A stretch of 64,000 nucleotides of DNA from assembly GCF_052118625.1 (NCBI RefSeq), contig NZ_JBQKGW010000004.1, positions 1-64,000 on the forward strand. Direction: 5' to 3'. Under the pieces are notes generated by a model. It ran no database searches. It saw only the letters and a program-made list of their open reading frames with translations, and was not told the origin of the DNA. Shown here one piece after another: positions 42,848 to 50,570 of the stretch; the first letter of the stretch is position 1; every line of letters starts with the position of its first letter. The translations under genes were made by a program, and so were the position numbers. This stretch comes from Porcincola sp945869225. Its GTDB lineage: Bacteria > Bacillota > Clostridia > Lachnospirales > Lachnospiraceae.

Positions 42848-42876
42848 ATGATACACGATTCCGTCAGTCGTGTGAA
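42848..42876 (-). promoter_or_regulatory. Putative promoter of the ZorAB-like operon
   Basis: Minus-strand TTCACA, 17-base spacer, TATCAT, about 45 bases before the ZorA-like ATG. It lies at the very end of the preceding transglutaminase gene region. Confidence 0.5.
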
Positions 42877-42880
42877 CAAT

Positions 42881-45304
42881 TCATTTTGTCCGCACCTTCA
42901 GCACCCGGCTCCATGCCCCGACTCTCTTTCCGCTGACTGCACGGATCCTCACATAGTAGGTCTTCCCTCTGCCGGCGCGAATCGTGACCGATGCGGTTTT
43001 CTTTTTATTCGTGACTGTACGGTTTTTTGCTCCCGTGAAGTTCTTTTTCCCCGCATACTGAATCTGATATCTGGTATATTTTCCATTTTTCCTGAATGTG
43101 ACGCGGAACTTCCCTTTTGAGGCTGCTGAAACCTTCCGCAGATTCGTCTTTTTCAGCAGCTTCGCTGTGTACTGATCCTGCCAGGTGTCTCCGCAGCGAA
43201 TGCAGGTGTGCAGCGTATAACCGCCCCTTGATGTTGTCGGTTCTACGATCCGTACCGTATACACATGCCCCAAAGCCGGCAGCTCTGTGGACTTTGTCTC
43301 TCCGCAGCGGCTGCAGGTTTCCGTGACGCTTCCCTTCTGCGTGCACGTCGCCGGCTTACGCGATGTCTCCTTGAAGCTGTGTCCCAATGCTGGAAACTCC
43401 TGCTCCGACTTCACTTCCCCGCAACGGCTGCAGACGACCGACCGTCTGCCCTTTGCCGTGCACGTCGCCGCGACTGTCTTCTCCTGAAAGTCATGACCCA
43501 GCGCCGGTAACGCTGTTGTCTTTGTCTCCCCACAGCGGCTGCAGGTTTCCGTGACGCTTCCCTTCTGTGTGCAGGTTGCCGGCTTACGCGATGTCTCCTT
43601 GAAGTCAATCGTCGTTCCCTGGTGGGCAGTCTCGTAGCACGTATCCGACGCTGCCGGATAGCTGAACGTTGTTGTGATTGTGCTTCCGCTGAAGTTTCCA
43701 CTCGCCTGACGGCTCGTCAGCAGTGTATTATTCGTATAATTGGAAACCAGCAGATATCGCCTGCTGCTGGCCTGAGCGCCTGCCTTATCCGAATCATCCC
43801 AGGTAACATCTACCAGGTACCACACGCCACCAATCTGAGCAAGATTCCACATATGCCCGCTGCCCGTCCGGTTCCTGTCCGACAGACCGCTGACACAGAC
43901 AGCCGGAACGCCCAGCTGATCGCACAGAACCTTGAAGGCCTTCGCATAGCCCTCACAGACAGCTCCCATCGTCAGGTGATCTGTCCCGTCCAGAAATGCA
44001 GCCGCGGACGTATAAATCCGGTATGCATCGTTGCAGGCAACGCTCCGACCGCCGCTGTTCTCCGCAGCACTGACCGAGACGGCGGTATTAAGCGCAGCGT
44101 GGTCATAGAACAGGCGGCCGCACAGATATTCATCCACTGCCCGGACAAGAAGGGCCTGATAAGCGGCACTCCCGTTCTCCGCGCCCTCCGTATTCCATGA
44201 GTCTGCCATCTCCCGCACCTTGGCGGCGGCAGCCTGCACTCCAGCCTGGTAGCTGCTGATCAGGCTTCCCGCCCCGGCAAATGTCTCTACCGGATTGTAT
44301 GTCGCTGAGACGAGCTCAAAAACACCCCGCGTCTTCCCATCTACCCCCGTCTGCTCGGTGCCCGGTACAAGCGAGACGGAAAAAGAATATGTCTTGGGAG
44401 ACCGGATCCAGAACACCTCCGGATGATCATGCTTGAAGGCATCCGCCGCTGCCTGCATATCAGCCATCATCTGCTCTTTACAATCCTCATAGGCGCTTTT
44501 CGTCTCTGCGTCCGTTTTATCATAATATTTCTTCAGAGTATTGCCACCAGAATTACCTTCAGAAGTAACGACCCCCCGAAACTGATAGACACCCTCCCCA
44601 AACTTACAGCTCCACTCTCCGGTATGATGTTCTGTCGCGTACCACTCGACCTTCGAGTCATAGATCGCCTTTGCATTCGCTCCGAGCTGGGAGGAAAATG
44701 CATATGAGCCGCCATTCTGGCCACTCAATAAAGCCCGGCGGACTCTCCGAGGAGCAGTGCCGGTCTGCGTCTGGGCAATCCGGCCCGGGGCACTCAGCGG
44801 ATCCTGAATCTGCGCTGTCTCCGTCATCGTGACGGGCTGCCCCTCGGAGGATGCCTCTGTCTCCTCGGTCTCCCCTGTAAACAGTCCGTCATCCGGCGTT
44901 TCCTCACTTACAATGTCAGACACGCCATCCGCGCCGTCCTCAATCACAAGGCCGTTTTGATCATCCTCACCGGCAGCACTTTCATCCACCCCGCCGGACA
45001 TCTCACCATCCGCTGCCTCCGGTGAATCATCCCCCGTCTCCTGCGGAGCTTCCGTCCTGTCTTCCGCTGGCCCCTGCGAACCATCCCCCGCCTCCGGAGC
45101 GGTTTCCAGGCTTCCATCTGCTTTCCCCTGGGTTCCATCCCCTGTCCCCGGCGCAGTTTCCTGATTGCCAACTGCCTCTGTCGACACGATGGCTTCACCT
45201 GATGCATAAGCCGGCAACGCGTTCGGCAAAGCTGCCGTGCCCATTGCCAGTGCCAGCAGGACTGCGGATGCTCTCTTCAGATTTCTGCTCCATCTGTCGC
45301 TCAT
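42881..45304 (-). CDS. Secreted transglutaminase-like protein with Cys-rich repeats
   Basis: An 807-residue exported protein. The signal peptide is ASAVLLALAMGTAALPNALP ending in AYASG; an acidic Glu/Thr-rich linker follows (about 40-160). The transglutaminase-like core has Cys in MGAVCEGYAKAFKVLCDQLG (near 448), His in GSGHMWNLAQIGGVWYLVDV (near 483) and Asp in VTWDD (near 498). After it come three or four ETCSRCGETK / ALGH repeats and a C-terminal fibronectin-III-like domain (GKFRVTFRKNGKYTRYQIQY). The ATG at 45304 has GAGGAAG upstream. Likely a cell-surface or cross-linking protein; substrate unknown. Confidence 0.85.
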   Translation of the reverse strand: MSDRWSRNLKRASAVLLALAMGTAALPNALPAYASGEAIVSTEAVGNQETAPGTGDGTQGKADGSLETAPEAGDGSQGPAEDRTEAPQETGDDSPEAADGEMSGGVDESAAGEDDQNGLVIEDGADGVSDIVSEETPDDGLFTGETEETEASSEGQPVTMTETAQIQDPLSAPGRIAQTQTGTAPRRVRRALLSGQNGGSYAFSSQLGANAKAIYDSKVEWYATEHHTGEWSCKFGEGVYQFRGVVTSEGNSGGNTLKKYYDKTDAETKSAYEDCKEQMMADMQAAADAFKHDHPEVFWIRSPKTYSFSVSLVPGTEQTGVDGKTRGVFELVSATYNPVETFAGAGSLISSYQAGVQAAAAKVREMADSWNTEGAENGSAAYQALLVRAVDEYLCGRLFYDHAALNTAVSVSAAENSGGRSVACNDAYRIYTSAAAFLDGTDHLTMGAVCEGYAKAFKVLCDQLGVPAVCVSGLSDRNRTGSGHMWNLAQIGGVWYLVDVTWDDSDKAGAQASSRRYLLVSNYTNNTLLTSRQASGNFSGSTITTTFSYPAASDTCYETAHQGTTIDFKETSRKPATCTQKGSVTETCSRCGETKTTALPALGHDFQEKTVAATCTAKGRRSVVCSRCGEVKSEQEFPALGHSFKETSRKPATCTQKGSVTETCSRCGETKSTELPALGHVYTVRIVEPTTSRGGYTLHTCIRCGDTWQDQYTAKLLKKTNLRKVSAASKGKFRVTFRKNGKYTRYQIQYAGKKNFTGAKNRTVTNKKKTASVTIRAGRGKTYYVRIRAVSGKRVGAWSRVLKVRTK
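43275..43606. repeat. Near-identical ~90-bp DNA repeats in the transglutaminase gene
   Basis: The block encoding SFKETSRKPATCTQKGSVTE plus TCSRCGETK occurs at about 43275-43378 and again at about 43515-43606 with very few changes, around a diverged middle copy. Recent duplication or gene conversion is likely. Confidence 0.7.
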
Positions 45305-45356
45305 CAATCTTCCTCGTTCCCGATGCTTTCTGTTCACTTTCTCCCGATACAGGAAA

Positions 45357-45396
45357 GGCGCTTCCCCGGTTTTTCCGGAGCAGCGCCCGCTTTTTA
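45357..45396 (-). terminator. Possible terminator after the NlpC/P60 gene
   Basis: Minus-strand GGCGCT and AGCGCC with an inner CTCCGG/CCGGGG pairing; only TTTCC follows, so efficiency is doubtful. Confidence 0.4.
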
Positions 45397-45433
45397 TCAC
45401 TGAATCATTCGTTTCGTTTTCTATCGCTGCTGT

Positions 45434-47011
45434 TTAACCAGCCCAGTACCTTCGGTTCTGATTATGCAGCCTTCCACCGACATAGTCAACCGACGAAATG
45501 ATGATGCCCAGCCTGGAATTGGCAGCATGGACAACCTGGTTGTTCCCGATATAGATGGCAACATGGCTCGCGTAAGAACCCGATCCGTAGAAAACAAGAT
45601 CTCCAGGCTGAAGGTTTGCATCGGAAACCTTCATACCTGCAGCATAGCCGATCGTTGAATAGTACCCGCTCGCTCCGTTCATCTGATCGACAGCCACTCT
45701 CATGATCCGCACCCCGAAGTGTGCCATCACAGCCTGTGTAAACCCGGAGCAGTCCGTTCCATTTGTCAGGCTTGTCCCGCCATAGACATACCTGTTTCCG
45801 ATAAACTGCTGTGCAAACCGGACAATCGCGTTTCCGCTCACTGCCGATTCTGACACGATGTGTCCGTCGGACGGATCCGTGTAGTAGCAGCTTCCCGCGG
45901 CAAACACAACGGAATCTGTCTGAAGCACGCCCTGCGCATCGAAATAAAATTTATATCCGCCGATGATCTGAAGACCTGTCAGAGCCCCGCCATCGCCTCC
46001 CGCATAATAACGCTTTCCGTCAGATGTCGACAGCCACTGATTGGTAAGCGGGCTCCCGCCTGCGCCGAAAAGATAGGTTCGGCCGTTCTGTACCACAACA
46101 CCGGAAGACGGCTTTTGTGCCTTGGTTCTGATCCCGTCCGCACCGACATAGTAGTCTCCGATAAAGCGGTTCGTCGCGATTCTGCCGTCTGCGTCACACC
46201 AGTAATAGTGCTTCTTGTACTTTACCCAGCGGTTTACCGCAACCCGGCCGGTCCTATAAACATAATAACGGCTCCCCAGGTAAGAAAACAGCCTCGCGGA
46301 GGTGTACATCTGCCCGTTCGGACGGAAATAATAGGTGGAAGCACCGATTCCGACGAGCCCTTTCGCAAAGCTCCCGTCTGCCTGAGCGTAATACTTCTTC
46401 CCCTTCAGCTTTACAAAACAGTTTTTCAGAAGATAACCCTTTTTTCCTGCATAGTACTGTGCACCATTCAGGCTGATCAGTCTGCTCTTCTGAAGCACAC
46501 CCCTGCTGTTGAAATAGTACAGTCTTGAGCCGATCTCCTGCAATCCTGTCAGCTTTTGATGCTGTTCATTGTTGTAATAGGTCTTGCGTCCGATATGATA
46601 CCAGCCAACGGCTGCCGCTGCTGCGCCGCCCTTGATCAGAGCACCGTCCGGCCCGAAATAGTACTTGCCCTTCTTTTTATTGATATATAACGCACCGGTC
46701 TTCTTGTGCGCATAATACTTTGCACCGGCGTAGCTGATCCAGCCATAGCGGCGTGCTCCTGTGTTCAGGTCGAAGAAGTATACCTTCGTTCCCACCCTCT
46801 GAATGCCCCGGAGCATGAGGCCATTTTGATCGAACAGGTAAACCCTCCGGCCGATTTTCTTCAGGCCTGTCACCGTTGTCCCTGCTTTTGTCACATACTT
46901 TACACCATCGGGAGTATTCACGAAGCCTGCCTGCACGGCTATCGGTGCTGATGTCATCAGCATCATCAAAAGCAGCAGAAATGCCGCAATGCGTTTGCCC
47001 AATCTCTTCAT
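45434..47011 (-). CDS. Cell-wall-binding-repeat NlpC/P60 hydrolase
   Basis: A 525-residue secreted protein. The signal peptide is RIAAFLLLLMMLMTSAPIAV; about fifteen aromatic-glycine repeats resembling choline/cell-wall-binding units follow (GWISYAGAKYYAHKKTGALY; KGKYYFGPDGALIKGG). The C-terminal NlpC/P60 domain has Cys in GTDCSGFTQAVMAHFG, His in YASHVAIYIGNNQ and His in VVHAANS. Expected to cut peptide cross-links of peptidoglycan. Expressed from a consensus promoter with a WalR-like box, fitting control by cell-wall stress regulation. Confidence 0.9.
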   Translation of the reverse strand: MKRLGKRIAAFLLLLMMLMTSAPIAVQAGFVNTPDGVKYVTKAGTTVTGLKKIGRRVYLFDQNGLMLRGIQRVGTKVYFFDLNTGARRYGWISYAGAKYYAHKKTGALYINKKKGKYYFGPDGALIKGGAAAAAVGWYHIGRKTYYNNEQHQKLTGLQEIGSRLYYFNSRGVLQKSRLISLNGAQYYAGKKGYLLKNCFVKLKGKKYYAQADGSFAKGLVGIGASTYYFRPNGQMYTSARLFSYLGSRYYVYRTGRVAVNRWVKYKKHYYWCDADGRIATNRFIGDYYVGADGIRTKAQKPSSGVVVQNGRTYLFGAGGSPLTNQWLSTSDGKRYYAGGDGGALTGLQIIGGYKFYFDAQGVLQTDSVVFAAGSCYYTDPSDGHIVSESAVSGNAIVRFAQQFIGNRYVYGGTSLTNGTDCSGFTQAVMAHFGVRIMRVAVDQMNGASGYYSTIGYAAGMKVSDANLQPGDLVFYGSGSYASHVAIYIGNNQVVHAANSRLGIIISSVDYVGGRLHNQNRRYWAG

Positions 47012-47091
47012 TCCGCTCCCTCAGTTCTCGCAGTAACTGCTCTTTTTCCGTAACACTTGTAACAAACCATTCGAAAAGCTTCCCTTTATTC

Positions 47092-47108
47092 ATTACAATT
47101 TTGTTACA
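47092..47108 (-). promoter_or_regulatory. WalR-like binding box upstream of the NlpC/P60 gene
   Basis: Minus-strand TGTAAC-AAAAT-TGTAAT matches the known WalR (YycF) direct repeat TGTWAH-N5-TGTWAH. It lies just downstream of the predicted start site of the promoter at 47118-47146, which would suit repression or a second promoter. Confidence 0.5.
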
Positions 47109-47117
47109 TTTATTTGA

Positions 47118-47146
47118 ATATTACACATTTTCGATCTGTATGTCAA
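47118..47146 (-). promoter_or_regulatory. Promoter of the NlpC/P60 gene
   Basis: Minus-strand TTGACA, 17-base spacer, TAATAT, giving a leader of about 100 bases. A 9-base inverted repeat TGTAACAAA/TTTGTTACA (47058-47066 and 47100-47108) folds within that leader. Confidence 0.8.
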
Positions 47147-47160
47147 TAGACGGGCTTGTG

Positions 47161-47169
47161 TGGTATGAT
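47161..47169 (+). promoter_or_regulatory. Putative extended -10 of proC
   Basis: TGGTATGAT, with no good -35, about 105 bases before the proC ATG and divergent from the NlpC/P60 promoter. Confidence 0.4.
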
Positions 47170-47273
47170 GTCGGGAAACAGCGTGAGCGGTGCTTTTGCC
47201 GTTTCATCTGCCGGCAGCACCAAAGCAGTGGATGATGAGATGTCAATCTGAGTAATACCGGGAGGGCTTTGTG

Positions 47274-48065
47274 ATGAAAATTGGTTTTATCGGCTGCGGA
47301 AACATGGCAACAGCAATGATTCGCGGGATTCTGAAAAGCGGTCTCGCATCCGAGGCAGATCTGATGGCCTCCGCAAAGACAGCGAGGACACAGAAAAAAA
47401 TAACAGACGAGCTGCACCTTGCATGTGGGACCAATGAGGAGACAGCATCGTTCTCCGATGTCCTCTTTCTCGCTGTCAAGCCTCAGTTCTATGAGGATGT
47501 CATCCTTTCGATCCGTGACCATGTCAAAAAAGAAGCGCTGATCGTGACGCTGGCGCCTGGCAAGACACTCGAATGGCTCGGATCCCTCTTTGGAAAAGAC
47601 CGGAAGATTATCCGGACCATGCCCAACACCCCCGCGATGGTCGGCGAAGGCATGACGGCTGTCTGCCCGAACCATTCAGTCACAGATGAGGAGCTTGACT
47701 CCGTCCTGGCACTGCTCACCAGCTTTGGTCAGGCAGAAGTGATTCCGGAAAACCTGATCGATGTCGCAACCGCCGTCTCCGGATCCAGCCCGGCCTACAT
47801 CTTTCTGGCAATTGAAGCAATGGCGGATGGTGCCGTTGCAGATGGAATGCCGCGGAACAAGGCATACAAGTTTGCCGCGCAGGCCGTCCTGGGTTCCGCG
47901 AAAATGGTTCTGGAGACAGGAAAGCATCCCGGCGAGCTGAAGGATATGGTCTGCTCCCCGGGCGGAACAACGATGGAGGCTGTCCGCGTCCTGGAAGAAA
48001 AAGGCCTTCGGTCCGCCCTGATTGAGGCAGAGAAGGCCTGCGTGCGAAAAGCCCGGGCGATGTAA
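47274..48065 (+). CDS. proC: Pyrroline-5-carboxylate reductase
   Basis: A 263-residue NAD(P)H-dependent reductase making proline. The Rossmann start is KIGFIGCGNMATAMIRGIL; the C-terminal signature is VCSPGGTTMEAVRVLEEKG. GGGAGGG lies seven bases before the ATG at 47274; the GTG one codon earlier is less likely. Converges on upp with only 25 bases between stops. Confidence 0.95.
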   Translation: MKIGFIGCGNMATAMIRGILKSGLASEADLMASAKTARTQKKITDELHLACGTNEETASFSDVLFLAVKPQFYEDVILSIRDHVKKEALIVTLAPGKTLEWLGSLFGKDRKIIRTMPNTPAMVGEGMTAVCPNHSVTDEELDSVLALLTSFGQAEVIPENLIDVATAVSGSSPAYIFLAIEAMADGAVADGMPRNKAYKFAAQAVLGSAKMVLETGKHPGELKDMVCSPGGTTMEAVRVLEEKGLRSALIEAEKACVRKARAM

Positions 48066-48076
48066 AACCGCCCGGG
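48052..48076. terminator. Hairpin between proC and upp
   Basis: CCCGGGCG and CGCCCGGG form an 8-bp stem over the proC stop codon; there is no long T-run on either side, so it may be a weak terminator. Confidence 0.4.
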
Positions 48077-48090
48077 TGATCCTTCATTCT

Positions 48091-48720
48091 TTACTTTGTT
48101 CCAAAGATCCGGTCTCCTGCGTCGCCGAGTCCCGGAATGATATAGCCGTGGTCGTTCAGTTTCTCATCAATCGCGCAGACGTAGATATCCACATCCGGAT
48201 GTTCCCTCTGGACTCTTGCGATTCCCTCCGGAGCCGCAATGATATCCAGAAGGCGGATGTGCTTGCAGCCGTGCTTCTTCAGCATCGAAAGCGCCGCGCA
48301 CGCACTTCCGCCCGTTGCCAGCATCGGATCAACGACGAATACCTCCCTCTTTCCGCAGTCCGCCGGGAGTTTGCAGTAATATTCGACCGGTTCCAGTGTC
48401 TTCGGGTCACGGTACAGCCCGATATGGCCAACCTTCGCAGCCGGAATCATCGTCAGCATTCCCTCGACCATACCCAGCCCGGCTCTGAGAATCGGCACCA
48501 CTGCCATCTTGCGGCCGGAAAGCTGCTTTGCGGTCATCTTCGTGATCGGAGTCTCAATCTCCACATCTTCCAGTTTCAGATCTCTTGTCGCTTCATAGCA
48601 CATCAGTCCGGCGATCTCAGATACGATTGTCCGGAAATCCTTTGTCCCGCAGTTCTTGTTGCGAATCACACCAAGCTTATGCTGGATCAGTGGATGATCA
48701 CATACCGTAACTTTCGACAT
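48091..48720 (-). CDS. upp: Uracil phosphoribosyltransferase
   Basis: A 209-residue salvage enzyme joining uracil and PRPP to UMP. The PRPP loop is VVDPMLATGGSACAALSML, the uracil site YIVPGLGDAGDRIFGTK-like at the C-terminus, and LIQHKLGVIRNKNCGTKDFR at the N-terminus is typical. GGAGG precedes the ATG. It is the last gene of a tsaC-phosphatase-upp run, an order that echoes the ywlC-ywlE-upp region of Bacillus. Confidence 0.96.
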   Translation of the reverse strand: MSKVTVCDHPLIQHKLGVIRNKNCGTKDFRTIVSEIAGLMCYEATRDLKLEDVEIETPITKMTAKQLSGRKMAVVPILRAGLGMVEGMLTMIPAAKVGHIGLYRDPKTLEPVEYYCKLPADCGKREVFVVDPMLATGGSACAALSMLKKHGCKHIRLLDIIAAPEGIARVQREHPDVDIYVCAIDEKLNDHGYIIPGLGDAGDRIFGTK

Positions 48721-48795
48721 TCTGTCCTCCTTTATGGGCAGCTTTCGCCGCCATTCTCATGCCGCATCGCTGCAGCTTCCTACCTGCCTCTCTTC

Positions 48796-49254
48796 TCAGT
48801 TCAGCTCCTCCTGCTGAAGAATACCGGCCAGCCGCTCAATCTGCGCATTCAGCTCCCGGAAGCACTGCCCATAATCGCCAAGCGTCCCTCCGTACGGATC
48901 ATGCACCTCTCCCTCTCCTCGGATGTACTCACTCAGGGAGAACACGTTGATCGGGTTGGCAAAGTCCCTCAGCAGCCGCTCCTTCTCAGCACCCGTGATC
49001 GTCAGGATCAGTGTCCTGTCGTCAAAATCTGCCTCATCGAGCGGATCACTCATATGATCTTTCATCGTCAGCCCCTGGGCGACCAGGACAGCCTCCGCTT
49101 TCGGATTAATCGGCTCCGGAAAGAGCACCACGAGTCCTTTTGAAAGAATCAGAATATCCTCCAGCAGAAAATGTCTGGAAAGGATCGCCTCCGCCATCGG
49201 ACTTGTGATCGTATCACTCTCACTCACGAAGATCAGTTTATCATAGTGTTTCAC
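48796..49254 (-). CDS. LMW phosphotyrosine phosphatase-like protein lacking its catalytic loop
   Basis: A 152-residue protein with the low-molecular-weight phosphatase fold. The P-loop that should read CxxxxxRS reads FVSESDTITSPMAEAIL: the nucleophile Cys is Ser11 and the phosphate-binding Arg is Thr17, while SPMAEA and the C-terminal acid loop VHDPYGGTLGDYGQCF persist. Catalysis by the known mechanism is not possible, so a binding or regulatory role is inferred. It occupies the YwlE position after tsaC, 34 bases from it. Confidence 0.8.
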   Translation of the reverse strand: MKHYDKLIFVSESDTITSPMAEAILSRHFLLEDILILSKGLVVLFPEPINPKAEAVLVAQGLTMKDHMSDPLDEADFDDRTLILTITGAEKERLLRDFANPINVFSLSEYIRGEGEVHDPYGGTLGDYGQCFRELNAQIERLAGILQQEELN

Positions 49255-49288
49255 ATCCCTACCTCCGGCAGAGAGGTCTCTCTGCCCG

Positions 49289-50335
49289 TCAGACCTTGAT
49301 GACCTGGTGGCCTGCCGCCTTGATCAGACGATTCATGATCGCCTGCCCCATTCTCGGCGTATCGAAGGCTTCCGAATAGATCACATCCACACCCAGGTCA
49401 TCGAAATCCCGAAGGATTCCGTACAGATGCATGGATATGGTGATCTCTTCCGTCCTTGTCCCGATGGACTTGACGATTCCTCTGTCATAGGCCGCCGCAG
49501 ACTCATCCGTCGCGATGATGCCAACCTTTCCTCCTGCGGCTTCCTTCCGGGCAGTCAGAGACCGGATCTCCTCCACAACTCTGTCCTGCGGCCCCTCCAC
49601 AATTGTGAGCGGCGCCTTCGGCGCGTAGTGGCGATATTTCATGCCAGGTGCCTTCGGATGAAAATTCGGGTCATTGAAATGAAGGCCCGGATCCATCCGG
49701 ACTTCTCCCAGCACGTCCCGGAGCATCTCCATGTTGATGTATCCGGGTCTGAGGATCATCGGAATTTTTTCTGTCAGATCAATAATCGTCGACTCAACTC
49801 CGATTCCCACCGGTCCGCCATCGATGATCATATCAATCTTGCCGTCCAGATCATCCTTCACATGCTGTGCCGTCGTCGGACTCGGCCTTCCGGACGTATT
49901 GGCGGACGGCGCTGCAATATAGCCGCCGCCTGCCCGGATCATCGCCGCCGCGATCTCATTATCCGGCATCCGGATTGCCACGGTTCCAAGACCGCCCGTT
50001 GTTGAAGCCGGAACACGATCATTCTTGTTGAGAATCATCGTCATCGGTCCCGGCCAGAACGCGTCCGCCAGATCTTTCGCCTCCTGAGGAACGTCCGTGA
50101 CAATCCGCTCAAGTGCATCAAACTCCGCAATATGAACGATCAGCGGATTGTCTGAAGGTCTTCCCTTCGCCGCATATATCTTCCTGGAGGCCTCCGCATC
50201 AAGCGCATTCCCTCCAAGGCCATAGACTGTCTCGGTTGGAAATGCAACCAGACCGCCCGATAATAGGATATCGCCAGCCTTCTGCATCAGTTTCCGGTCG
50301 ATTCCCGCTGTCATGTCTGCATATATGGTTTTCAT
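49289..50335 (-). CDS. tsaC: L-threonylcarbamoyladenylate synthase
   Basis: A 348-residue Sua5-type enzyme making the precursor of tRNA t6A. The YrdC domain has GGLVAFPTETVYGLGGNALD, KGRPSDNPLIVHI and APSANTSGRPSPTTAQHV; a Sua5 C-terminal domain follows (PGMKYRHYAPKAPLTIVEGP). AGAAGGGA lies before the ATG at 50335; a 14-residue extension is less likely. A promoter with TATAAT lies just upstream, starting the tsaC-phosphatase-upp unit. Confidence 0.94.
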   Translation of the reverse strand: MKTIYADMTAGIDRKLMQKAGDILLSGGLVAFPTETVYGLGGNALDAEASRKIYAAKGRPSDNPLIVHIAEFDALERIVTDVPQEAKDLADAFWPGPMTMILNKNDRVPASTTGGLGTVAIRMPDNEIAAAMIRAGGGYIAAPSANTSGRPSPTTAQHVKDDLDGKIDMIIDGGPVGIGVESTIIDLTEKIPMILRPGYINMEMLRDVLGEVRMDPGLHFNDPNFHPKAPGMKYRHYAPKAPLTIVEGPQDRVVEEIRSLTARKEAAGGKVGIIATDESAAAYDRGIVKSIGTRTEEITISMHLYGILRDFDDLGVDVIYSEAFDTPRMGQAIMNRLIKAAGHQVIKV

Positions 50336-50375
50336 ATCTGTCCCTTCTGTCAGCTGCACCCGCCAGCCGGGTTTC

Positions 50376-50404
50376 ATTATAGCACCGCTTTAAGACCGTG
50401 TGAA
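50376..50404 (-). promoter_or_regulatory. Promoter of the tsaC operon
   Basis: Minus-strand TTCACA, 17-base spacer, TATAAT, about 40 bases before the tsaC ATG. Confidence 0.7.
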
Positions 50405-50505
50405 CCGTCTGAACGGTTCTGCCTTCGCCGCTCTAAGTTCTTGCGAAATATGCAGAGCGGCTGTGCAAATTGCTCAAATCATCCATATGTTTTGTACATG
50501 TATTG

Positions 50506-50514
50506 TGTTATACT
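50506..50514 (+). promoter_or_regulatory. Extended -10 promoter of the S1-domain gene
   Basis: TGTTATACT is an extended -10; the -35 region is poor. It lies 57 bases before the ATG at 50571. Confidence 0.5.
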
Positions 50515-50570
50515 GTTGGAAAACCGCGCGCAGCTTTCCCCTGCGCACAATGCTTTGGGAGGGTACGACT

